A stretch of DNA of 64,000 bases, taken from the NCBI GenBank assembly GCA_910589415.1, contig OU342631.1, positions 12,090,001 to 12,154,000 of the forward strand, given 5' to 3'. The notes below the pieces were generated by a model, which searched no databases, was not told the DNA's origin, and saw only the letters and a list, made by a program, of their open reading frames with translations. Shown piece after piece: positions 12,182 through 22,400 of this stretch; positions within the stretch are counted from its first letter, which is position 1, and the number at the start of each line of letters is the position of its first letter. The position numbers and the translations under genes were made by a program. The stretch is from Malachius bipustulatus (lineage: Eukaryota; Arthropoda; Insecta; Coleoptera; Melyridae).

Positions 12182-13390
12182 GTGAATTTCTTTCATTTCT
12201 TTCCGACTGACATGAGACTTGCAGGAACTAAAACTTCGGAAAGGGTTAGACGTTCTAGGAAGAACCAATCACCAGAGTTCCATACGTTCGATGAAACTAC
12301 TGCTCCGAAAGTTAGCCAGGAGAAGTTTCTTTCAAGGGACCAAAATAAAAAAAACTTAATACAAATGCTTCGCCATTATTTTACAAAAACCGGAATAAAA
12401 GAAGAGCAGGCTTTTGAGGACGCTGATACTCTCATTGTAACCACAGCAATTAAAGAAGCATCGATTTATGACTCTGTGGAAATCGTCGGCGAAGATATCG
12501 ATCTTTTGGTTTTAATTACCGGACTTGCACAGGACAAAAACAGAAAATATTTTTTCGCAAACCAGCGAAAGGAAAAACACCGGCAAAACTGTACTCTCCG
12601 AATAGTTTCAAGCATGATAAGTTTGTTCTTGAGAACATTCTTTTCATTCATGCTTTCAGCGGTTGCGACACCACATCGTCTTTTTATAATATTGAAAAGT
12701 CGAAATTCATCAACACCCTGAGAAAAATCCGAACTTACGGTCATCGGTAGAATTATTTAAGCAAGAAAACGTCGATCCGAAGATGCTAGTTTGCGCTGGA
12801 AAGCTAGGTATTCCTTATCGCTCTGTATGGCGGTGATAAAGAGGAGACATCGATTAATATTTTGCGGTTCCACCGCTTCGCAAAATCAATGACGCAATAA
12901 TCTTTCACTACTCCCACCAACGGAAAGCGCAGTCTGCCAACACATTTTCCGGACATATCTACAAGTACAAACGTGGCTCGGATTTTTCAAAGATCCCAGG
13001 AATAGGGTTGGTGACAGAATAATTACGGGCTTGAACCAATTAGCACCATAGCCCACAACCGAACCCGCTCCACCTGAACTTTTAAAACTCACTTCATGCA
13101 AATGTACCTAAAGGAAAGTGTGGGGCTGCTTGTGGGTTCAGGAAAGCAGGGATTAGTTGCTCCGTTATTTGCCAGCACTGTAGTGGACAAATATGAAACA
13201 ACGTCGCCAGAGTCGACATTTTATTCAAGGACGATCACGATGATGATGATGATGATTTTGATGTCAACCGTCACAGCATCATTTCCTGCGATTCAAGAGT
13301 CTTCACGACTCGAAGAGTCTGCCGAGGAGGAACTTCTACAGCCAGGACCATCAAAACGACAAAAAATGTTTGAAAAAAATGACCACCTTT
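12182..13390 (+). pseudogene. Decayed nuclease-like / Cys-rich protein gene carried by the TIR element
   Basis: A first open part (12182 to about 12590) has TKTSERVRR, QEKFLS, EDADTLIV (12415 on) and GEDIDLLVL (12490 on). In another frame comes HAFSGCDTTSSFY (12649-12687), then diverged pieces, then a Cys-rich tail LLKLTSCKC (13079-13105), KGKCGAACG and CSVICQHCSG after another shift. This order is that of a large, multicopy, uncharacterised invertebrate protein family, of which only about the C-terminal third is present. From my knowledge of the fold, the spaced acidic residues and the GCDTTS segment recall PIN/FEN1-type nucleases, and the tail recalls CXC zinc motifs. Both are inferences. 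At least two frameshifts and several stops make it non-functional here. Confidence 0.6.
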
Positions 13391-13572
13391 AATTATTATT
13401 TTTTACTACACAAAAAATATTTGTACAATAAATCACATGTGTTTGATTTATAATTTAGCTGGATTATTAATTTATTTTGTATTGCAATAATTCCCTGAAC
13501 AACCTTTCATTCATTTTGACGTGTGGATACAACTGTGCGAGCGGCATAAAAATCAAAACTGCACAGTCTTAC

Positions 13573-14016
13573 CGACTTCGCGGCGCGCTAGAGGTCGTAA
13601 TTTTTGTCGAAAATAAAAAATAAAAAAACGAAATTGTAGGCCTGAATACGCTCTACAAGTTTGATATTACACATTTTTTCGATATCTTTCACGAGAAAAA
13701 AGAAAATAGCAAAAAACAAAATTCACTACCCAAATTTATGGTTTTTTAGATCGATATCTCGATAATAATGAATGATACGTAAAAAATGTAAAGGACCTTA
13801 ATTGTAGATTGTAAGAAAAGTAACAAAAAAGTATTGCATAAAAATTTTCGTATCTCAACGGAGAACCGAGTTATGATGAAAAAACTGAATTTAACTCTTT
13901 TTTCAAGATGGCGGAAAATGCACAAGGTAATTTTGGTCGACAATTTGAAGTTAAGCTTTTCTAGGCCCCCCCTACGTAATATCCAAAATTTGGCTTTCTC
14001 GGTTCATTTGCATTTC
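13573..14016. repeat. Right terminal inverted repeat of the TIR element
   Basis: Inverted copy of 11486-11920, with few differences, so the arms are young or were homogenised. The outer tip of this arm lies beyond the nested foldback element, at 14993-15006. Confidence 0.85.
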
Positions 14017-14026
14017 CAAATGTATA

Positions 14027-14990
14027 CAGGGTGTTACTGAATAGGTGTTACAAACTTAAAGGGCATGTAGGAAATGCAAAAATATGCGATAAATTTCCTG
14101 TAGACATGGGTCGTTGGAGCTTTAGTTTTCGAGTTACAGGGTGTTAAAGTTCTACGAAAAATTTAATTTTTTATTAATATCTTCAAACTGGCTGATCAGA
14201 ATAACTCGAATTTTTTGACAGCTGTTGTACTAATTGAAGTACATCATTTGATACTTCCGATGAAAAATTCTTCACTCCAGTGGCAGAGATCTGGGTATGT
14301 TGTTACCTTTTTTATTAAATAATGTCTACGCCACTGACTTTAATGTAAATTGGTTATTTATGGTAGATATCCTGTTTTGTTTAGAGGAGAAAAGTCGTCG
14401 TACGTTTTTGTCCTAGGACGCACTGTTTCCGAGATCCTTCACAATGTAGGAACCCGTATGAGGTAAAATATCACAAAAATCAATGCTATTGAGTTTTTCC
14501 ATAAATTAATCATTTTTGTGATCGTTATTAAAGCGTGTTACATATTACAAAAAGCTTGCATGGGTTCCTACATTGTGAAATATCTTAAAAACAGTACGTC
14601 CTACAACAAAAACGTAAAATGACTTTTCTCCTCTCAACAAAACGAGGTATCTACCAAAAATACCAAATTTGCATAAAAGTCAGTGGCGTAGAAATTTTTT
14701 CATAAAAAAGGTAACAACACACCCAGATCTCTGCCACTGGATTGAATAATTTTTCATCTGAAGTATCAAATGATGTACTTCAATTAGTACAACAGCTGTC
14801 AAAAAATTCGAGTTATTCTGAACAGCCAGTTTGTAGATATTCAAAAAATATTAAATTTTTCGAAGAACTTTAACACCCTGTATCTCAAAAACTAAAGCTC
14901 CAACGACCCATGTCTACAGGAAATTTATCGCCTAATTTTGCATTTCCTACATGCCCTTTAAGTTTGTAACACCAATTCAGTAACACCCTG
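14027..14990. mobile_element. Foldback element, CAGGGTGTTACT type
   Basis: Near-complete palindrome with ends CAGGGTG and CACCCTG, flanked by TATA on both sides (TA or TATA target duplication). The centre is near 14510. A second CAGGGTG box lies 110 bases inside on the left (14137) and on the right (CCCTG ending at 14880). It carries no gene. Same family as 26185-27122 (shared GATACTTCCGATGAAAAATT and CTACGCCACTGACTTTAATG). Inserted in the arm of the large TIR element, so it is younger than that element. Confidence 0.9.
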
Positions 14991-15225
14991 TATAATGACT
15001 GGACTATATGGGGAAAGTAACCTTCAACTCGTCGAGAATAATTTAAATACCTACTTCTGCGTCCGAAGTTATACTTTCATAAAAGTTCTAGAAACTCAAA
15101 ACATCCTTTGATAAATGATTCATAAAATTAGAACAAAAGCCGTGGTTTTTTTAAATTTACAAAAAACCTTTTTGGAATTCTGAATACTGTTATAGTGGTA
15201 TGTTTCAAAGGAAACACACTACATC

Positions 15226-15709
15226 TACAGGGTGAATAAAATTCGTAACTCAAAAAAAAATTATTTTTGCAAAAAACGCTCGGACAGGTCAACTTCAAAT
15301 TTTTATTTGGCATTTTACCTAGTTTATCAGTTATAAACAAATTAAAATCGCAATTATTCATTTTGAAAACAGTGTACAACGAAAACGGCTCAAGATATCA
15401 CCAAACGGCTTACATGTCCCTATTTTAACTTGTCATGAGTAACTTAACAGCGTACTTGAATTTTTATACTGGGTGTCATTTTTCATTTGGATTTAACTCA
15501 TAAACTACCTGCTCAATTTAAACTGCAATTTTTAAAACTATTCTTAACTGGGTTTTCTCAGGAAATATGAAAATATAAAAATATACAGGCTGTCCTATTT
15601 AAAAAAAAAATGATCACAATGTGTGAAGTTGATCTGTCCGAGAGTTTTTCGTAAAAATAATTTTTTATTGAATAATGAATTTTATTTCATAACTGCCTTC
15701 CACACTGTA
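15226..15709. mobile_element. Degenerate foldback element
   Basis: Left end CTACAGGGTGAATAAAATTC; right arm has GAATTTTATTTCATAAC. Inverted segments around the AAGTTGA(T/C)CTGTCCGAG motif (15276-15300 and 15626-15650) pair. The right tip is damaged. No gene. Confidence 0.6.
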
Positions 15710-16072
15710 AGTATATGTTTAATAAGGTTATTTATTAATGTTGATACAAACTTATCTGCATTATAAAATAAATGTGTGTTGACAGTTCATCAATTTGTAA
15801 AATAATAATAACAAATAATATTGAGAGAATGTTGGAATTAATTACTTTATTGAGTTATTAAACTTGTTTTCGTATTTTGCAGTAATCAAAAATTCAATGC
15901 CGGGATCCGCTTCTCATTTAAATTATTACATGTTGGTTCGCTACATTTAGATTATATTAACTTTTATGTGACCCCTAATTACAATTATTATTATTACAAC
16001 TATTTCACATCTAGACCATTACTATAGTCCGCTTACCCAGACCTCAAGCATTACTCGGACTAGTATCATAGA
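15710..16072 (+). promoter_or_regulatory. Upstream region / 5' leader of ABCC copy 2
   Basis: AT-rich sequence directly before the inferred start codon at 16073. No clear TATA box or initiator can be singled out. A degenerate foldback ends just before it, so any proximal promoter must lie in this stretch of about 350 bases. Confidence 0.3.
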
Positions 16073-16465
16073 ATGGATAGGGGAGAAAAAGTGAAAAGAA
16101 ATGTTTGCCCCAAAGAAGATGCAAACATATTTTCTATTGTTACATTTTAGTAAGTACTTATCTATATCTTTATTGCTTTAAGGTGCAAAACGTGCCAAAA
16201 AAGAGTAACAAGTTTTGTTGTTACATTTCAGTTACACTTACAAAATTATTCTGCAAGGATTTCGGAAAAACTTGGAAGAAGAAGACTTATGTGAGGTATA
16301 CGAAAAATTACGATCTGAAAAACTCGGTGCTCGCATAGAACAAAAATGGTTGAATATAAAAAATAAAAAACTTAAAATATCTCTTGCTGGAGCTTTATGG
16401 AAATGTTATGGAATTCGTTTCATTATATTTGGGATAATTCGATTAATAGCAACGACTTGTAATAG
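16073..16465 (+). CDS. Exons 1 and 2 of ABCC copy 2 (start codon evidence)
   Basis: Exon 1 (16073-16149) runs from ATG GAT AGG and ends at a GTAAGT donor. It includes ANIFSIVTF, the position where ABCC proteins have the NP-x-ANxxSxxxFxW block. Exon 2 (16232-16465) starts after TTTCAG with YYTYKIILQGFRKNLEEEDL, the strongly conserved ABCC N-terminal motif, and ends at GTAAGC. Both junctions are in phase 2 and join to exon 3 at 20410. The start is chosen because it is the only in-frame ATG of the exon with the family block behind it. Confidence 0.85.
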
Positions 16466-19400
16466 GTAAGCAAATTATTCAATTTTTTTATAATTCAAAA
16501 TGAAATTAATAATCTTTAAATTTAAAAAAAGAATTGTATATAATAATTACCGCAAAACAAGAGATTTTCTAAAAACACCCTTAGCTAGCATAGGTAAACC
16601 ATTTTTTAATATTATTAAGTTACCTGGATTAAAAATGAAATGATGAAAAGATACCTCGGGCACTGCACTCAGTTTTGGCATGCATTTTGGCTGCCTGGGG
16701 TGTATCCTGTGGCTCAAGCCGAACCCACCGTGCTCTTTATTTTGATTTTAGTTTCAATTAAAAGATGAGCTAGACGATTTATAAGCTCAGAGAGAAAACT
16801 CAACGTTTATATTACTTTTCTCAAAAATCTTTCTATCATTTTAATTGATTGAAAAAAGCGTTTTGTCTCGAGAATACTACTTGTCTCGTTGAGCCAATTT
16901 TTTTTTAATAAAATATCCATGACCGAATTAAGATCAAGATCCTACTAACGCACTGGTAGTCACTGCGTGTAAACAGATGCCCAAACGGTCTATGTTGAAA
17001 CAATTTTATTATTATTCAATTAAAAAAGAAGATAAATCATAATTACAATTATTTATCAACAAGCTAATTCGGTTATTTAATAAGATATATCTACAAGGTA
17101 GAGGAAGTTTAAAAATGGCAAGACCCTCAATTATATTCAGGGTCATAGTATAGAGTCTATACTATAGACCTTTTTTGCTTTTAGCATATAGAGGTGACCA
17201 CGTTTAAGAATGACCATAGGATAAGATAATAAGAATAAGGCATTTGGATAATCAAAATTGCATCGACTAAGTAAAAGGCTTAAACTGTTTTCTGATATAC
17301 AATTTATTAAACTGTTCTATACTGAAGAGATTGCCGCCAACTTCCACCGTTAAGTTCCGGGAATGCTTTATTTACTTTAAAATTGCAATTAGCTGACAAC
17401 AGAGAGAGAAAGAGATGGGCAAGGGTGAATGATACACATTCTAAAGAAAAATTACACATTTAATGTAGGTAGTGAGGCGCGAGAACCATAAGGCATCTTT
17501 ATATGGGAGAAGTGTTGAGAGTAGAAGTCTGAAAATTTGTGCATGTATGATTTCAATTTTCACGAGCTGAACTAAAATATTTACAACCCCACACCACTTA
17601 CGGTTATACCGGAAGTTGCCGTCAAGTTTCTTATTTTAAATGGGACACTCTGTATATTGTTATATTTTCAGTAATTCAGATTGTTCGAGAAAATTTAATA
17701 ACTAATGGTGTTTATAGTCGCTAACTAGTAACGAATGATTTATGAGTTATAAACAAATGAAAATCGCAATTTTCCATTTTAAAAGCAGCTCAGCAGATTA
17801 AAAACAGGTCAAGATATCGGAAAACGGTTCATTTGTTTATAACTCATAAATCACTCGTTACTAACTTGGGACTATAAACACTACTTATATTAGCTTAACT
17901 CAGACAATCTGAAAATGTAATAATATACAGGGTGTCCCCTTCACAATAAGAAAGTTGATATTTTGAATATAAAAATTTCGAGTAGACTGTGTAAGAAAAC
18001 ACTTGAAAAGTTAAAATAGGGACATGTAAGCCCGTAATTTTTTCAATATTGTATACAGTTGTTTCTGATGTACACTACTTTCAAAATGGTGAATTGCGAT
18101 TGTGTATAACTCATAACCTGCTGAATTTAAACCGCAACTGTAAAAACCATTTTTAATGGATTTTCTCAGATAATCTGAAAATGTAATAATATACAGGGTG
18201 CTAACTACCAACTTGTACAAAATAAAGGAGGTGCTTCTACGACTTATTCTAAGAAAAAAGTGCCTATTAACATGGGGTCCTGTATAGAGTGTTCTATTAA
18301 CAAAAAAAATGACAATATCGTCAATACTGAGTCAAGGAAAGTATAAAAAATATTACGTCAATAGAACATAAATTCAATTGAAAAATTGGCCTGTTTCGGG
18401 TTTTTTCAATTGTTCTACAAATTCTACAAAAAAAAAAATGAGGAAATGAATTTATTCGTTACATATACATAGTTTATGATTCACCTCTACATTGGCAAAT
18501 AAAAAATTGAAAAGTAACGACAGCTGATTTTCTCTTATTAGTAATACTGTTTTTTTTTATTTGAAATTTTTCGACAGGGCTGTTTTTTTCTTTTGGTTTA
18601 GAGTTTAGATATTTTTGCAAAATCCGCTCAGCTCGATTTTTTTCGCAAGGTCCGATCTGCTCAATTATTTTCTGCTTTTTTTCGGCCAGTCCGAATATTC
18701 GAGCTGACCAGACGTTGTCTCCCCGGACCTTGCAAAAAAAAAATCTAGTAGTCCGGATTTACAAAAATCGCTTTTTCGAGCTGACCGGACTTTTTTAACT
18801 GAAATTTTTAACTGGACCTTGTAACAAAAAAAAAAACAACATCTGAAAATATATATCTAAAAAAATCGATATCTATATTTCACTATAACTTTGAAATCCA
18901 TGAGCCGCCATTGCTAATTACTTAAGAAAACTAAAAATCTATCGCAGACTAGCAACAGCAATAACATTCCGAGTATATCGCGAAAATTAAAATGTTTTCA
19001 CCGAACGGCGTAGTATTTTTATGACTAATTACACAGGGTGATCCATTTTAATCTTATTTTTTTTAATCATTGAAAAGGTTTTATTTTTAATTTTAATCAT
19101 CATTTCCGGAAAAAAGTTTTTAAAACAAGTGACCCAGTTTGGAGGGGGACATCGTTGGGTGGAGGACTTCGACTTTTTAAAAAAGAACCCTCAGTTTTTA
19201 TTTCAGATTATAATTTTAAAAATAAGAAACTTTTGTCTAAAGCAATGCAACCCTCATCCCCAAAACTGTCATTCAAAAACCGCTTTTTCGATATCCTCTT
19301 ACTTTCGTGTAGGCAAAAGTTGTTTGGCTTAAACGACCCCACAATTCACCCCCTCCCACAATATTTAAGTGTCTTTGAAATAATATGTATTGCGCGGTAG

Positions 19401-22400
19401 GGGGTAATTTTTAATGTCCAACCGATAGCCCTTTCCAAACCTAATAACTTTTGCCGCTTGCAATTTTCCCCAGGAGGCCGTTGATTAATCACAAGAAACT
19501 AAGAGGATATCGAAAAATCCTCTCCAAAGGCCAATGTGGTTAATGAGTAGCGAGTTACGTGAAAAAAAGTGCATAAGTTCCCAGTGAAATTCCCATGCAA
19601 GCAAGATAGCAGTTAATAGCAAACCCCCTTTGGGTGCAGCCTGATAATCTGCCTGGAGATTTTAATTATTAATGCAAAGTAATCACGGGATACCTTCGTC
19701 AGGTTTTTCTTTGCCACACGTTTATACCTCAGGAGCAGACTCCGCTAAGCGGTAGTTGTGTAACGACGGGAAACTAGGGAAACGTGGTCGTGTTTACTGT
19801 ACTTCTCTCCGCCTTTGGTTCCCTTACTTCACTCTCCAGGCAACAATCTTCTTTATTTATAACAAATAGCACTTGCATTATAAAAAAAACGAGACACAAT
19901 CTATGAAGCGCCAGGGTGAAGGCGAAAAGTAAATGAAAATGACTATGCATATCTTTCTTTGGCCGGCCGGCTAGCTATACTCGCGTCTCTAGGAGGAGAG
20001 CATTCCTCCTGAGCTTACCTTGCTGTTTGAAGCTAGCAGGCTATAATCCTTGTTGGAACTCCCTGTGAATGTTTAGTTTAGTTTCAAAATGATTCTTATT
20101 CAATTCTTAGAATGACTTGTACTAGTTTACTTTTGCTTAATTAGTTAATTAATTAGTTAATGGTAACTAACTACTTCTTATAACTTTTTTAATATTCTTC
20201 AAAATAAAATTATTGCATGGGCGGGTGCAATAAATTACCGAAACTGGAGATGGGAAAACTGCAACAAGAAGTGATTTTAATGGAACGGTTAAAAGTAAAA
20301 CCGTTCCATTTGGATTTAAAATAACAACGTCAAAATAAGACCCATGAGCTCCAGAAATTCTTTTCTGAAATATTTTAATTAGCATATTAACAGTTTTATT
20401 TTTTTATAGTTCTCTAACGCCGGCAGTTATAGGAAAACTTGTTGAATACTTCAGTCCCGACACTGAAATGACAAGAAAAGAAGCCTACACCCAAGCAGCG
20501 CTCTTGATGCTGTTTAAACTGTTGGACGTATTCATCTTTCACAACTTCTTTCTTTTGATCACAGAATTTGGAATCATGGTAAGAGCCGCAGTAAATTCTC
20601 TGATGTTTAGAAAATGCTTAAGATTAAGTCCAGGTGCACAAGCAGAATATGCCGCAGGAAAAATCATCACGCTCGTTACCAAAGATATCCAGAGTGTAGA
20701 CGGCTTCGTTGTCTATGGAAACGATATTTGGATTGCATTTTGTGAAGCGATTTTCATCAGCTATAACCTGTACAGCAGAATTGGAGTCATCACTTTCGTT
20801 GGACTCGGTGCTCTGTTATTCATGATGCCGCTGCAGTGTAAGAGAATTATTATGTAACGTGATAATGAAATTAAAGTTGAAGTGTTTTAGTTTATATTTC
20901 AAGAAAATTCGCTTATCTGAGAACAGCCTATTGTGAACAAAGTGACTTTAGGTTACAAAGAACTCAAGAAGCTCTTTCGGCAATCAAAATCATTAAAATG
21001 TACACTTGGGAATTATTCTACGCGAAGAGAATTTCACATGCAAGACAGTAAGCTTTTTAAATACATATTTTCGAACAAACAAATTAATAATAATAAGAAA
21101 ATAATAAGAAAAGCAGGCAGGATTTTCAGTCCCCTGCTCGGGCGCCAGTTTTGTGATCTATTTTTTTCGGATAGTCAGAATAACTTGGTTAATCTCTGGT
21201 CACCAGTCATCAAAATCGGTACCAAATTGATACCGATATATGGTATATTCTTCGAATTTTCGATAACGCATCCTTGCCTTCATACCACCACTGCTGCTTC
21301 CGAAGGCCACGAGTTGAGGGATCACGATTCTTCCCGGTGCCACTAGGCGGCAATCGTGTCTTTTTGAAGTCGTGGCTGAGGATCTGAAGAACAGTGACCT
21401 CAAAATCAATCAATCAATCTTTACATTTCTTTTAGTGATTAGTGAGCCCAAAACTTTAAATCTGACGCCCGAAAAATCCGCCGAACTCTAGACAAGTCAA
21501 AAGTTACAATAAAAAAGAATTACGCTTACTCCCCAAAGAGGCAAGGGGATGATTTTTCTACTGATTCCATATGTATTATTAACATAATGATTTATTTTCA
21601 GGTTGGAAATAGGTAAATTAAGAACCGTTAATATTTTGGGCACGGTTGTTCATGTCGCAGGAGTGTTAATAACACAACTGGCCTTATATGCCCTACTCAA
21701 TGCGTATACGAATCAGGCTGGATTTTCCGCAGAGAATATCTTCTATATCGCATACTGCTTCGAAGCGTTAAGATCTTCTGTTTCTGTTACTATTCCAGAC
21801 GGATGCCAATATGTGGCCGAATTTGCAGCGGCATATCTAAGAATATTTAAATTATTGAGTGCGGAGGAGAGACTTGTAACTCATGATCCTGGACAAGATA
21901 TCGTTGAAAATCCGAAGGTGCAATTTGAAAACGCTACAACGAGAATTAACGATGTACCAATTCTGAGTGATATTACGTGCGAATTTGCCGAAGGTTTAAA
22001 CTTAGTTGCCGGTCCTGTGGGAAGTGGAAAAAGTATGCTTCTCAAGCTGATTTTGAAGGAATATCCTCTAACAGAGGGAAAAATGAATATCAAAGGAAAA
22101 ATATCCTATTCATCTCAAGAACCCTGGCTATTTCCTGGTACCATACGAAATAACATCCTGTTCGGGGAAAAATACGATGAAGAGAGATACAGAAAGGTAT
22201 TGTCGGTATGCGCTTTGGAGTTAGATTTAGATATTCTGGTAAAAGGGGACGAAACAATTGTTGAAGATAACGGCATGAATTTGAGTAAAGGGCAGCAAAC
22301 TCGTATCAACTTAGCAAGGGCGATTTACAGAAATAGTAACATTTACCTCTTGGACGATTCTCTAGCAGCTCTCGATGTCACTGTACAAGACCATATCTTC

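Larger units (their letters stand above)
11453..15006. mobile_element. Large TIR element with nuclease-like cargo (TAGTCCAGTCATTA ends)
   Basis: The ends are TAGTCCAGTCATTA (11453) and its complement TAATGACTGGACTA (15006), with TAT on both outer sides. Arms of about 450-500 bases are inverted copies: 11486-11920 against 13573-14016 (for example AAATGCAAATGAACCGAG, CGAGATATCGATCT, GACCTCTAGCGCGC). The right arm is interrupted by a foldback element at 14027-14990; removing it restores the arm end. Between the arms lies a decayed protein gene. No recognised transposase remains, so the element is likely non-autonomous or internally deleted. A short relative is at 43886-44595. Confidence 0.8.
16466..20409. 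other. Intron 2 of ABCC copy 2
   Basis: 3.9 kb between exons 2 and 3. It holds foldback remnants at 17642-17938, 18191 and 19034, an inverted segment about 18520-18840 (AGCTCGATTTTTTTC and GAGCTGACC types), and a perfect 12-bp hairpin at 20279-20310. No exon or RNA gene is seen. Short open frames (for example near 19130) have no recognisable content. Confidence 0.6.

Noticed and set aside
11559..13943. Identical 65-codon open frames at 11559-11756 (+) and 13746-13943 (-).
   Set aside because: They lie in the two inverted arms of the TIR element; AT-rich, no family features.
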